Of a DNA stretch of 64,000 bases, positions 44,437-53,302 are shown piece by piece (the stretch's first letter is position 1; each line of letters starts with the position of its first letter). Under the pieces are notes generated by a model. That model was not told where the DNA came from. It searched no databases and saw only the letters and a list, made by a program, of their open reading frames with translations. The translations under genes and the position numbers were made by a program. The stretch lies in assembly GCF_029016285.1 (NCBI RefSeq), contig NZ_CP091976.1, forward strand, positions 620,001-684,000, written 5' to 3'. The stretch comes from Vibrio sp. DW001 (GTDB lineage: Bacteria > Pseudomonadota > Gammaproteobacteria > Enterobacterales > Vibrionaceae).

Positions 44437-45692
44437 AACGACAGTCCAAACCGTTCAGTTACATCAATTGCGCTGCGTACACCATCTTCATGAAAACCGC
44501 TGTACCAATACGCCCCAACAAAATGACAACCATTTTTACCGCATATTAAGTGACGTTTTTTTTGTGACTTAACACTTAACTCGTCCAGTATCGGATGGTG
44601 ATAAATAAAACGACGTATCACCTTGCTTGGCTGTATTGCTTCCGTTTGATTCAGGGTGACACAAAACGTGTCGTTGCTTTGAATACCCTGCAATATATTC
44701 ATATTATAGGTAACACATGAAGGCCGCGATAAATCGCCATCGAGCATATAGTTCCAACTCGCCCATGCCAGTTTTCTATCAGGTAGTAGCCGAGTATCGG
44801 TATGCAGTACCACTTCATTTCGGCTATAAGGAATACCAGAAAGAACCTCGACTTCTTGTTCAGTGGGGTCAGCGATAAGGTTTAGAGCTTGGTCTGAATG
44901 GCAGGCAAAAATGACATCGTCAAAACTCTGTACCTCGCCGTTTTCCATAGTGATAATCACGCCGCCACTATGCCGTGTAACATGCTTTATAGTTGCGTTT
45001 GTCACTATGGCATTACTGAGTTTCTCTTGGATGCAGTTAACATAAACTCGTGAGCCTCCGGGAACGACATACCATTGCGGTCGATCAACAATGTTAAGTA
45101 GCCCGTGATGATAGAAAAACTGGATGAAAAATTTAAGTTCGAATTTTTCCATCTCTTCCAAACTTGTGGACCAAATCGCCGCTCCCATTGGAAGGATATA
45201 ATGCTGACAAAAAAAATCTGAAAATTGATGCTGTTGTAAGAAGCCACCTAGGGTAAGTTTCTCATTAATATTGTTTTCTCGAAACGCCTTTTTACAAAGC
45301 TTATTAAACGTAATAATTTCTGAAATTAGACGCCAGAACGTCGGCTTGAACACATTACTTCGTTGTGCAAAAAGCGCATTGATACCATGCCCATTATATT
45401 CGAACTTAGTCTGACGGTTGTGCACACTAAAACTCATTTCCGTGGCTTGTCTTTTGATGCCTAGCTGTGACAGCAATTGGTTGAATTTAGGGTAAGTTCT
45501 ATCGTTAAATACGATAAAGCCAGTATCAATGGCATACTCTTGACCTTGGTGAACGATATCAACTGTTGCGGTATGACCACCTACATAATCATTCTTCTCA
45601 AAAACGGTAACGTCATGCTGTTTGTCTAATAGATAAGCGCAAGTGAGTCCTGAAATACCTGAACCAATAATAGCGATCTTTTTATTTGTCAT
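44433..45692 (-). CDS. FAD-dependent amine-oxidase-like protein (NAD(P)-binding, desaturase/phytoene-type)
   Basis: The N-terminal dinucleotide-binding motif KIAIIGSGISGLTCAYLLDKQHDVTVFEK is followed by YVGGHTATVDI and IDTGFIVFNDRTYPKF. Near the end, HLICGKNGCHFVGAYWYSGFHEDGVRSAIDV closes the FAD site. It belongs to the amine-oxidase/phytoene-desaturase-like flavoprotein group and pairs with DUF1365 and the CFA-like enzyme. It overlaps neither upstream gene; the SDR ends two bases before. Confidence 0.87.
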   Translation of the reverse strand: MTNKKIAIIGSGISGLTCAYLLDKQHDVTVFEKNDYVGGHTATVDIVHQGQEYAIDTGFIVFNDRTYPKFNQLLSQLGIKRQATEMSFSVHNRQTKFEYNGHGINALFAQRSNVFKPTFWRLISEIITFNKLCKKAFRENNINEKLTLGGFLQQHQFSDFFCQHYILPMGAAIWSTSLEEMEKFELKFFIQFFYHHGLLNIVDRPQWYVVPGGSRVYVNCIQEKLSNAIVTNATIKHVTRHSGGVIITMENGEVQSFDDVIFACHSDQALNLIADPTEQEVEVLSGIPYSRNEVVLHTDTRLLPDRKLAWASWNYMLDGDLSRPSCVTYNMNILQGIQSNDTFCVTLNQTEAIQPSKVIRRFIYHHPILDELSVKSQKKRHLICGKNGCHFVGAYWYSGFHEDGVRSAIDVTERFGLSL

Positions 45693-45694
45693 TG

Positions 45695-46414
45695 CTAACC
45701 CATCCTTGTAGCGAGTCTATTCCAAAGTGACGAAGGTAATACGCGAAGGCATTTCATAATAAATATAAATAATGTCGGGAAACTGATATCTGGTTTTCCT
45801 TTGGCTATGCCTTCTATGATTTTTTCTGCTGCCGCTTGGCTAGAGATAATCATCGGCATATCAAAGCTATTTTTATCGGTCAGTGGTGTTTCTACAAAAC
45901 CAGGGTGAACCACGGTGACGTTAATATCGTGCTTTTTTAGATCTATCGACAGCGTTTTTCCTAGATAACTTAGCGCCGCTTTTGATGCGCCATATGCTTC
46001 AGCTCGAGGCAATGGCAATAATCCGGCACTGGAACTTACCAAGACTAAACGACCACCGGGCTTGAGGTGTTTAAGCCACGCTTGAAGACCATAACCAATC
46101 GAAATCAGATTAATATTAATTACCCTCTCAAACTTCTTGGCGTCGAAGTTGAGTGCATCATCAATATATTCGCAGTCACCAGCATTAAAAATGAGCATAT
46201 CAAGCGGCTCAAAATCATCGTCCATTGTGGGATAGTTTTCATAATCTGTTAAATCAAAGCAGAGCGGTGTAATGAATGGCCGATCAACTGTTAACTGCTG
46301 CAATTTCACTTGGTTTCTGCCACAAGCAATCACTTCAGCCCCTTTGCTGGCATAGCTTAAGACTAATTCCTTCCCTATACCTGATGTAGCACCTGTAATT
46401 AAAATACGCATCAT
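45695..46414 (-). CDS. Short-chain dehydrogenase/reductase
   Basis: Classical SDR motifs: RILITGATSGIGKELVLSYASKG (nucleotide loop), NAGDCEYIDD, LVSSSAGLLPLPRAEAYGASKAAL (Ser, Tyr and Lys of the catalytic set). At 239 residues it is a single-domain cytosolic enzyme. It overlaps the NTF2-like gene by 4 bases. The substrate is unknown; a role in lipid or carbonyl handling in the RpoE-ChrR response is inferred. The C-terminus has an unusual hydrophobic stretch (FPTLFIFIMKCLRVLPSSLW). Confidence 0.85.
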   Translation of the reverse strand: MMRILITGATSGIGKELVLSYASKGAEVIACGRNQVKLQQLTVDRPFITPLCFDLTDYENYPTMDDDFEPLDMLIFNAGDCEYIDDALNFDAKKFERVININLISIGYGLQAWLKHLKPGGRLVLVSSSAGLLPLPRAEAYGASKAALSYLGKTLSIDLKKHDINVTVVHPGFVETPLTDKNSFDMPMIISSQAAAEKIIEGIAKGKPDISFPTLFIFIMKCLRVLPSSLWNRLATRMG

Positions 46415-46842
46415 TGCCCCGCTCTCTGCTTTATGATTTTGACGAATGCACCAATAAAAGGGACGTGTTCATATATCATCGCCCCGGCATCTAGGTAGTC
46501 GCGGTGGAATATCACTAGGTTATCTTGCGCTTTAAGATGGGAGTGGCCAATAACAGAGATAGGCTTTTTACCATTCAGGCTTTTGTGACGAAACGTCATA
46601 TTCCAATAAACAGCCGCTTCATTGTCCGATTCAAACACATGTTGAATGACAAAATCACACTGAATAATATTTGTGTAACTGCTCTCGAAACTGTCTATAA
46701 GATCTTTTACACCGTCGACTCGATGAAGCGGATCGATAAACGTAACCGCAGGATGATAAATAGATTGTAAAGTAATGAGATTATCTGTCCCTAACTCGCT
46801 GTAAACATCAACAAATTTTTGTAACCACAATGAGCGTTGCAT
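46411..46842 (-). CDS. NTF2-like (SnoaL-type) small protein
   Basis: A 143-residue single cone-shaped domain with KFVDVYSELGTDNLITLQSIYHPAVTFIDPLHRVDGVKDLIDSF, then AAVYWNMTFRHKSLNGKKPISVIGHSHL and VIFHRDYLDAGAMIYEHVPFIGA. The pattern matches SnoaL/NTF2-like proteins. Its 3' end overlaps the SDR start and its 5' end lies 12 bases after the photolyase stop. The function is unknown; a ligand-binding role is likely. Confidence 0.8.
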   Translation of the reverse strand: MQRSLWLQKFVDVYSELGTDNLITLQSIYHPAVTFIDPLHRVDGVKDLIDSFESSYTNIIQCDFVIQHVFESDNEAAVYWNMTFRHKSLNGKKPISVIGHSHLKAQDNLVIFHRDYLDAGAMIYEHVPFIGAFVKIIKQRAGQ

Positions 46843-46854
46843 TTAAGATCATCC

Positions 46855-48249
46855 TTAATATTGTTTGAAAAAATCTAACGCCCTCTGCCTTGCTTCTTTG
46901 TGATCGACGATGGGCTTGCAGTACTGCGTTGTGTTGCCATTTAATTGCAAATATTGATGTGGAAAATGGATATGTTTATTGGGCACATCATACAGTTCTG
47001 GAACATATCTACGGATGAAGTCGCCATTAGGATCAAATCTTTCACTTTGAGTGATCGGATTAAATATTCTGAAGTATGGTTGAGCATCGCAACCGGTGCT
47101 TGCTGCCCATTGCCAGCCGCCATTATTGGCACTTAAATCCCCATCAATAAGGTGTGACATGAAGAACGCCTCCCCGAGTCGCCAATCTATTAACAGGTGT
47201 TTAGTTAGGAAACTTGCTACCACCATCCTCAAACGATTGTGCATCCAACCGGTTTGGACTAACTGCTTCATGGCGGCATCAACTAACGGGTAACCTGTTC
47301 GACCATCACACCATGCTTGAAAGTGCATGGGATTACCTTGCCAATCCATGTCTCGGTATTTGAGCTGAAAGCTCTGTCCTTTTGCTAGTTCAGGGAAGTG
47401 AAATAACAGATGTTTGTAGAAATCTCGCCAAATTAGTTCATTAAACCATGCAAAACCGGGCGTAGCTGAATCATATACAATCTCCGGTTGCCTCTGCACT
47501 AATTGTAGCGCAAGCCATCGTGAACTAATCGCTCCAATAGCAAGATAAGGCGAAAGACCAGATGTTGCCTTAATCCCGGGAAAATCTCGCTTTTCAGCAT
47601 AATACTCAAGCTTATTTTCGAAGAAAGTAGGCACCACTGTTTGCATGACCTCATCACTGAGCGGCCAACGTGATGAATCCGCTTTGAGATAATCAAATTC
47701 AATCGATGTCAAAGAATTATAAATGAAGGTCTCAGCATTCTTTACAGGGGGAATAGCACATTCAACACCGGTAAGTTGTAGGCGCTGTAACCACGCTTTT
47801 TTAAATGGTGTAAATACCTTATACATCTCATCTTGTTTATTAAGCACACTGCCTACCGGCAAGATAGTATCGCAGTTAGAGAGAATAAGGTTTATACCCG
47901 TGTTTTGAACAAGTGTATCTCGGTTGAGCTCATTGATCTCTGGCTCTCGATTAGCGCAGACACTGTCGATAGCATTCTGATCGCAAAATTCTTTTAATAC
48001 CTGCACCTGAGAGCAATAATCCGAAGCTTCCAAATAATGCAGTTTCACACCATGCTCTGCCAATTGTTTCGCAACCAATAGTAGATGTCTTCGGATGAAA
48101 TCAGCTTGAATGGGCGCAAGGTTATGTTGTTGCCACTGCTTCGGTGTCGATATGTAGACCGCATTAGACGCCCCCATTTTAAGGGCTTTACATAATGCTG
48201 GGTTATCGTGAATGCGAAGATCTCGCCTCAACCAAAGCAGTGTACTCAA
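46855..48249 (-). CDS. phr: Deoxyribodipyrimidine photolyase (class I CPD photolyase)
   Basis: The N-terminal antenna-binding domain has LLWLRRDLRIHDNPALCKALK. The C-terminal FAD domain contains the class I signature WNGGWQWAASTGCDAQPYFRIFNP in outline, TGYPLVDAAMKQLVQTGWMHNRLRM, and the end YVPELYDVPNKHIHFP. It splits UV-induced cyclobutane pyrimidine dimers using light, with an FADH- catalytic cofactor. Its presence downstream of RpoE-ChrR agrees with photoprotection regulons in Rhodobacter. It overlaps the YbgA-like gene by 4 bases. Confidence 0.93.
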   Translation of the reverse strand: MSTLLWLRRDLRIHDNPALCKALKMGASNAVYISTPKQWQQHNLAPIQADFIRRHLLLVAKQLAEHGVKLHYLEASDYCSQVQVLKEFCDQNAIDSVCANREPEINELNRDTLVQNTGINLILSNCDTILPVGSVLNKQDEMYKVFTPFKKAWLQRLQLTGVECAIPPVKNAETFIYNSLTSIEFDYLKADSSRWPLSDEVMQTVVPTFFENKLEYYAEKRDFPGIKATSGLSPYLAIGAISSRWLALQLVQRQPEIVYDSATPGFAWFNELIWRDFYKHLLFHFPELAKGQSFQLKYRDMDWQGNPMHFQAWCDGRTGYPLVDAAMKQLVQTGWMHNRLRMVVASFLTKHLLIDWRLGEAFFMSHLIDGDLSANNGGWQWAASTGCDAQPYFRIFNPITQSERFDPNGDFIRRYVPELYDVPNKHIHFPHQYLQLNGNTTQYCKPIVDHKEARQRALDFFKQY

Positions 48250-49190
48250 TAGCCATACCTCAATTTTAACGCCTTAGGATGTGGATTTAAGTAGGTTTGC
48301 TCTGATAGATAGTCGTTGGGATATTCGAGTAAATAATGATTAATCAAGGTTAAAGGAACCAATAACGGCAAGAGGCCTTCTCGATAAGCATCAATTTGAT
48401 CATTCAACTCTTTGCGTTTTTCTTTGGTTAGCTGCTTCTTAAAATAACCCTGTAAATGATGCAGAGTATTAGTGTGGCTGCGTCGAGTGGCCTTGATGGT
48501 TAATGCTTCCATCAACATTGATATATATTCATCCGCCACCTCATTAATCGGTTGCTGTGGATCAGCAAGAAGCCGACCTAGGCCTTTATAGCTTTCAATA
48601 TGATGACTCATGACCAGATACTTGTGTGCACTATGGAATGTAATAAGTTTATGTAAGGTAAAACCACTGGCTTTTAAATCGAGCCATTTTTGATAGGTGA
48701 AGATACGAGTAATAAAATTTTCTCGAATGATAGGATCATTGAGGCGACCATTCTCTTCACAAGGTAATAATGGGTTATGTTGCATTATCTGTTTCGAAAA
48801 CATACCAACGCCCGTCATCTTGGAACCCTTACCATCATGCTGATATATCTTGACCCTTTCCATACCACAGCTTGGGCTTTTAGCACAGAAGATAAAACCA
48901 GCCAGATCATCATTCTGTTTAGCTTGGGATTGACCGAACTGGGTAAGTGCTTCTGTTACATCTCCTGTACCATCGGGACGAGAAACGGTTATCACATCCC
49001 CGTTAGAAATCTGCCTTATTGTTGGTCGTGGAATAGGTAATCCAACCGCGACCTCGGGACAGACGGGCTTAAAATCGGCAAATTCACTCAGCTCTTCCAT
49101 GCAAAAATGCGAACGCTTATGGCTTTTATCATACCGAACTTGCTGCCCTACGACGCACGCACTGATGCCTATTTGTAGTTTTTTATCCAT
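48246..49190 (-). CDS. YbgA-like DUF523/DUF1722 protein
   Basis: The N-terminal DUF523 part (residues about 1-160) has IGISACVVGQQVRYDKSHKRS, CPEVAVGLPIPRPTIR and AKSPSCGMERVKIY, a conserved Cys pattern. The C-terminal DUF1722 part (about 190-310) has HSAHKYLVMSHHIESYKGLGRLLAD and LLVPLTLINHYLLEYPNDYLSEQTYLNPHP. This is the two-domain layout of E. coli YbgA, which lies next to the photolyase gene (phr) in that species. The function is unknown. The conserved neighbourhood with photolyase is supported here. Confidence 0.88.
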   Translation of the reverse strand: MDKKLQIGISACVVGQQVRYDKSHKRSHFCMEELSEFADFKPVCPEVAVGLPIPRPTIRQISNGDVITVSRPDGTGDVTEALTQFGQSQAKQNDDLAGFIFCAKSPSCGMERVKIYQHDGKGSKMTGVGMFSKQIMQHNPLLPCEENGRLNDPIIRENFITRIFTYQKWLDLKASGFTLHKLITFHSAHKYLVMSHHIESYKGLGRLLADPQQPINEVADEYISMLMEALTIKATRRSHTNTLHHLQGYFKKQLTKEKRKELNDQIDAYREGLLPLLVPLTLINHYLLEYPNDYLSEQTYLNPHPKALKLRYGY

Positions 49191-49225
49191 ATTGGAAGTC
49201 CCGCCTCATATAATTTAAAACTCAC

Positions 49226-49939
49226 TTAGTAAATCAATTTTCCTAGTGGATTAATCAGCTTACTAACCCCTTGAGTAAATCGAAGCGCATCACTTGAAAC
49301 GGTTAAGCAAACACAGCCTTCTTTTGTCATTGGATTGTGGGTATGCTTACCGTCTAACCAGATAAAATCGCCTGCGTGATAGCTGCCCATTTCATCCTCA
49401 AAACTGCCTTCAAGCAATAAGGTTATTTCATAACCTTTGTGCGTATGATGAGGAACGTTACCTCCTTCAGCGATATGCAATAGGCTCATACGTCGCTCAT
49501 CATCATCAAGCTTCAACCTCGCACGCGAAATTTTCCCTATCCCTTGCCACTCTTTTAAAGAGATGGATCTAATTGCTCTTGGCAAGGTTACACGAGTGTT
49601 CGATACTTCTATTTCCGTCACTGTGACGGGTAAAATTGGTGCCTGTTCCACTGGCTGAGCCGTAATCGTTTCAAGCATTTCTAGTGAAACTATCTCTTCT
49701 TGCTGCGTAACAATATCGATGCCAGATTCATCAAAGCTGAAATCAAAATCTTCAGTACTCAACGTCTCCTCATTCACATCAAACGCGTCCATTGCTGCCT
49801 TCTCTGTAAATTGACTCACGAGAGACTGGCATTCACTACACATTTCTACATGGCTTGCGACAACAACAGAAACAGAGACTGGCAGTTCGCCTGCTACAAA
49901 TTCTTTTAATACAGCTTCGCTTGGGTGATAGTTAATCAT
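49226..49939 (-). CDS. chrR: ChrR-type zinc anti-sigma factor
   Basis: Two modules: an N-terminal zinc anti-sigma domain with His5, His30, Cys34 and Cys37 (ASHVEMCSECQSL), matching the HX(24-25)HX3CX2C set of Rhodobacter ChrR; and a C-terminal cupin domain with VPHHTHKGYEITLLLEG and GKHTHNP as metal ligands. The zinc domain binds and inhibits the sigma factor; the cupin domain is needed for the response to singlet oxygen. The residues between them (about 45-110) are acidic and variable. It overlaps the sigma gene by 8 bases. Confidence 0.92.
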   Translation of the reverse strand: MINYHPSEAVLKEFVAGELPVSVSVVVASHVEMCSECQSLVSQFTEKAAMDAFDVNEETLSTEDFDFSFDESGIDIVTQQEEIVSLEMLETITAQPVEQAPILPVTVTEIEVSNTRVTLPRAIRSISLKEWQGIGKISRARLKLDDDERRMSLLHIAEGGNVPHHTHKGYEITLLLEGSFEDEMGSYHAGDFIWLDGKHTHNPMTKEGCVCLTVSSDALRFTQGVSKLINPLGKLIY

Positions 49940-50570
49940 TGTCTTGCTCTCCCATTTGCTGTCTAATTTTTTCCAATGCTAACCTCAACCGTGATTTTAT
50001 GGTTCCTATTGGAACACCTAACTGTTGTGATAACTGCTCTTGCGAAAGCTCCTGGTAGTAAACCCCTTGTACCACTACCCGTTGAGCAACCGGCAAGCTA
50101 CCCACCATTTTTTCCAGTTGCTTTGCCATCAGGTGGTCACCAAATGGATTTGACAGGTCGTCATTCTTACTTAATTCTTGCTCTATCGGCCAAATATCGT
50201 CACCAAGGTTTTGCTCGGCTTTGCTTTTTATCTTTCTAAGTTGATCAAATGAGGCATTACGCATAACGGTGTAAATCCATGTCGTTGCAGCCCCCTTACT
50301 AGCATCATAAAGGTGCGCTTTTTTCCAAACATTCGTCATTGTGTCTTGAACCAATTCATTAGCTTGGCTTTCGTTGCCGTGCTGTTTGATGCCAAATCGT
50401 TGAATTTTAGGTGAAAAAAAGCGAAACAGCTTAGTAAATGCGTCCTTGTCTTGGTCTTGTGCCACCAAGGATAACCAGTCGGACAATTCTGGGTGCGCCG
50501 ACGTAATGGTAGGCTGAGTAATGGGAAATCCTCTCGCTATCGGTTCGATTTTTACCTCAATCTGCTGCAT
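49932..50570 (-). CDS. rpoE: ECF RNA polymerase sigma factor (RpoE/ECF11-like)
   Basis: A 212-residue ECF sigma factor with region 2 (LFRFFSPKIQRFGIKQHGNESQANELVQDTMTNVWKK, then TWIYTVMRNASFDQLRK) and region 4 (QELSQEQLSQQLGVPIGTIKSRLRLALEKIRQQM). Together with the ChrR anti-sigma gene it forms the singlet-oxygen-response pair known from Rhodobacter. The promoter before it is a good match to the same class (TGATCC ... CGTAAT), consistent with autoregulation. It heads the twelve-gene operon of this window. Confidence 0.92.
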   Translation of the reverse strand: MQQIEVKIEPIARGFPITQPTITSAHPELSDWLSLVAQDQDKDAFTKLFRFFSPKIQRFGIKQHGNESQANELVQDTMTNVWKKAHLYDASKGAATTWIYTVMRNASFDQLRKIKSKAEQNLGDDIWPIEQELSKNDDLSNPFGDHLMAKQLEKMVGSLPVAQRVVVQGVYYQELSQEQLSQQLGVPIGTIKSRLRLALEKIRQQMGEQDND

Positions 50571-50603
50571 CTGAACAACACCCCTTTAAAATAGATACTA
50601 ACC

Positions 50604-50631
50604 ATTACGTTGGGGCGGATAAAAAGGATCA
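50604..50631 (-). promoter_or_regulatory. Candidate ECF-type promoter of the RpoE operon
   Basis: On the minus strand TGATCC (50631-50626), a 16-base spacer and CGTAAT (50609-50604). TGATCC is the recognised -35 type of ChrR-controlled sigma factors. Its TGA is the stop codon of the upstream LON-domain gene. Confidence 0.6.
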
Positions 50632-51285
50632 ATCTTTATTTAATTCTTTTTCGCATAAGATACTGAGGAGCGTTGTAAGTTGTGTATAGTCTAGTTGTTG
50701 AACAAACCTCTCTTTTTCAGTCAGGGACAGAGGGATAATCTCTAACAAACGTGCACATACCCATTCAGGATAGTCAAAGAATTGTATTTGGTATAGGTTA
50801 CTGAGTTCATAATGTGAATTAAATACTCCTTTTAAAACAGAAGATAACTTGAATTGCACCTGCTCAATGGGGCCATTATCGGAGGAATCATAGTTTGTTG
50901 AAATAACACCTTTATTAGAAGACCAATGCGGCAGAGAAAAAGTCTGAGCGATCAACAACCCGCCTTGTTGTTCGTCGAAATTGGATATGCTAACCATACC
51001 GTCGGCAAGTACATCGACCGTTAATATGCCATCTTCACCTTGATCAAAATCGACGATTTGAACATGAACCCCCCAATCAGGAACTAAAAAAGCTCTCTCT
51101 TTTTGATAGAGTGCGACAACAAAACCATCCGTCTGTTGAGCGTTAGCGATCATTGAGACATATTTAGACTCAAAAATACGCAGTCTTTGCATGCCACCAG
51201 GGAGTATAAAGATAGGGAGTGGAAATACAGGATATTGAGTAGATTCACTTCTACTTTGATTACGTTCTTGTTTGGAGTTATTCAC
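50629..51285 (-). CDS. LON peptidase N-terminal-domain protein
   Basis: The core has YPVFPLPIFILPGGMQRLRIFESKYVSMIANA, the LON substrate-binding (PUA-like) motif, followed by VHVQIVDFDQGEDGILTVDVLADG. There is no ATPase or protease domain, so it is a stand-alone LON-domain protein like those next to stress genes. I prefer the GTG at 51285 (AAGAGAG upstream) over the ATG 36 codons earlier, which adds a residue run atypical of the family. Its stop codon is part of the RpoE-type promoter of the next operon. Confidence 0.82.
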   Translation of the reverse strand: MNNSKQERNQSRSESTQYPVFPLPIFILPGGMQRLRIFESKYVSMIANAQQTDGFVVALYQKERAFLVPDWGVHVQIVDFDQGEDGILTVDVLADGMVSISNFDEQQGGLLIAQTFSLPHWSSNKGVISTNYDSSDNGPIEQVQFKLSSVLKGVFNSHYELSNLYQIQFFDYPEWVCARLLEIIPLSLTEKERFVQQLDYTQLTTLLSILCEKELNKD

Positions 51286-51841
51286 GACGACTCTCTTGTT
51301 TTGTTTGATATTATCATTACGTAAGGGAGGCGTTGAACGATCACATTTAGAGTAGAATATTGATTTATACCAATTCCACCAAATAATACCCATCTGGAAA
51401 ATTAACTGATCAGCAATAGGATTATTATCGGGCCGACATCAATGGGCCGGGAGGCCTATTACAATGCATACAAGGATGTCTTGAATCGTAGGGGGAATGA
51501 CATCCATGTTGAACATGGACTTACTTAGCTTGATATAACTGGCCTGATGAAGTGTGTCCGTAGAATCGCATTCATTTGAATAACATAATTAATGCGACTG
51601 ACATTAATGTATATAGAAGCCAAACGGTATAATTAGAGCGAATAGATATATAACTGAAGCGTTTTTCCAACGAAAAGAGAGGCATTTTATTCCTCCAAAA
51701 TATCAAACATTATTGTTATAAAAGAGGATGTTAGAACACTACGACTTACAGAGTGACAAAATATTCAAGGTAATTAAGTAAGAGCCAAATGACAGGTTTA
51801 CTATTTGTTACAATAAACGAAATTCAGAATGGACTGAGCTA
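51286..51841. other. Long intergenic region with short inverted repeats
   Basis: About 555 bases with no convincing gene. GGATGTC (51474-51480) pairs with GACATCC (51499-51505), and CCATGTTGAACATGG (51504-51518) is a tight palindrome. The 5' part is GC-richer than the rest, so a small RNA is possible, but no promoter or terminator pair was identified. Confidence 0.3.
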
Positions 51842-52051
51842 TTAAAAAGAAATTGAAAAATTACCAATAAGTTGATTGTTACTATTGGTGATATCACCTT
51901 CGCAGGTTTGTTCACAATACGAAAGCTCAATATCAATACTATCGACATTGCCATTCAATCGAATATGTCGTAATAATATATCACTGTTCAATTGATGGAT
52001 GGGAGCGTCCCAAGAGATTTCGCCTTTTAACATAGTAAAGCTCACTATCAT
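51842..52051 (-). CDS. Small hypothetical protein
   Basis: A 69-residue protein with no known family: MIVSFTMLKGEISWDAPIH at the start and IDIELSYCEQTCEGDITNSNN with two Cys near the end. No signal peptide or membrane segment. A strong AGAGGTAATTAA ribosome site precedes the ATG, the main argument that it is real. It is alone in an AT-rich stretch. Confidence 0.55.
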   Translation of the reverse strand: MIVSFTMLKGEISWDAPIHQLNSDILLRHIRLNGNVDSIDIELSYCEQTCEGDITNSNNQLIGNFSISF

Positions 52052-52369
52052 TTAATTACCTCTAATTTTATTTGATTATCTAATTATTTAGTTATTTTAT
52101 TATTTTGATTTCGGCTATTTTGAAACCAAAATCGCTTACGACCGATTGAACGAGACATAAGTATCCTTATTTTTATTATCAGCATGTTAAGCCAAAATAG
52201 AGTAATTCTACATATGGTTTTATACTGCAAATTTTTAATGTTAATGATTTTATTTATTAGAATATAACGAAGTGAATAAGAAACGTAACGACATATGGAA
52301 AAGCAGATGTTTGAAATGTTTATATTTTCGAATATATGGTATAAATTGATTATTATTAGTGGTTTAGAT
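52052..52369. other. AT-rich intergenic region
   Basis: About 320 bases of AT-rich DNA between the small gene and the cold-shock gene terminator. No gene or clear RNA was seen. Confidence 0.4.
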
Positions 52370-52399
52370 GACGCAAATAGTAATGATACTATTTGCGTC
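52370..52399 (-). terminator. Terminator hairpin of the cold-shock gene
   Basis: GACGCAAATAGTA (52370-52382) and TACTATTTGCGTC (52387-52399) form a perfect 13-bp stem with a 4-base loop just beyond the cold-shock gene stop codon. Confidence 0.7.
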
Positions 52400-52410
52400 G
52401 TCTTACGAAA

Positions 52411-52623
52411 TTATAGCGCTGTAACGTTAGCCGCTTGAGGACCTTTTTGGCCCTGCTCTACTTCGAAAGATACTTTTTGGCCTTCAGTAAGCGTTTTAAA
52501 GCCTTCTGATGCAATTGAACGGAAATGAACGAATACGTCAGCGCCGCCATTGTCTTGAGTAATGAAACCAAAACCTTTATCTTCGTTAAACCATTTTACT
52601 ATACCAGTTGTTTTATTAGACAT
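52411..52623 (-). CDS. cspA: Cold-shock protein, CspA family
   Basis: A 70-residue single cold-shock domain with [20 protein letters not shown] (RNP1), DVFVHFRSI (RNP2) and [10 protein letters not shown] at the end. It is nearly identical in pattern to Vibrio CspA. It binds single-stranded RNA and DNA and melts RNA structure at low temperature. An AAGGGACACAAC ribosome site precedes the start. The long upstream region and a hairpin in it suggest thermo-responsive translation, as in E. coli cspA. Confidence 0.93.
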   Translation of the reverse strand: MSNKTTGIVKWFNEDKGFGFITQDNGGADVFVHFRSIASEGFKTLTEGQKVSFEVEQGQKGPQAANVTAL

Positions 52624-53302
52624 GTTGTGTCCCTTAATATTTTAGATTAATAAGTTATCGCAATAGTGCGATGCGCTGATAGCTGAATTATTAAATGTGA
52701 CGATGAAGCGTAAGGGAAAAACTGAGGATAACAACAATAACGAAGAAATTCTGAGGCTTTACTTTTACTTATGTTTCATTAATAACTCTGATCAACAGAG
52801 CGAGATGGATAATACCTGAGTATAAAATAATGTAAAGGTTTATTTTGAATTAATTGCATGGTGACGACTATCACTACGTATACATAGATATCTTGAAAAG
52901 GTTTGATAGTATGGATTAGTGATTCACAGAGCTGAGTGATGTTCATACTGTCTTAAATGACTTCGATGGCCAACTTATGGAAGTGGAATAAAACGAACGG
53001 AAAACAGTCCACAGAGCTTTTATTAACAGTCGTCTACGTTTTTTTCGATTAACGAACATACCGTGAAACAATCGCGTAACTAAGTTGAATAACCAAAGTA
53101 AAGGAAACTTCGCTTATTCAACTGGTTAGCCAATTACACGAAACGAATAGTCAAAGCCAGAACACTGCTAACTACAGGCAATACCTTTTGTGAGAAAGAC
53201 CGCCCTTGCAGCTTATAGCAGGGCGAACAACATTCTCTACAGTTTGAAGACTATTGGAATATCACTATGGTTGTCATCGACTGACTCGTTTTTCCGTTCG
53301 AT
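52624..53302. other. Cold-shock leader and gene-free stretch
   Basis: About 680 bases without a gene. The part next to cspA is probably its leader, with a hairpin ATCGCA..TGCGAT (52657-52672). Further away AGTTGAATAA (53083-53092) pairs with TTATTCAACT (53114-53123). No family or known RNA was recognised. Confidence 0.4.

Noticed and set aside
53083..53123. Inverted repeat considered as an integron attC-like site
   Set aside because: Only a GTTAGCC-like end matches by chance; the expected paired R sites and cassette structure are absent, and no integrase is nearby.
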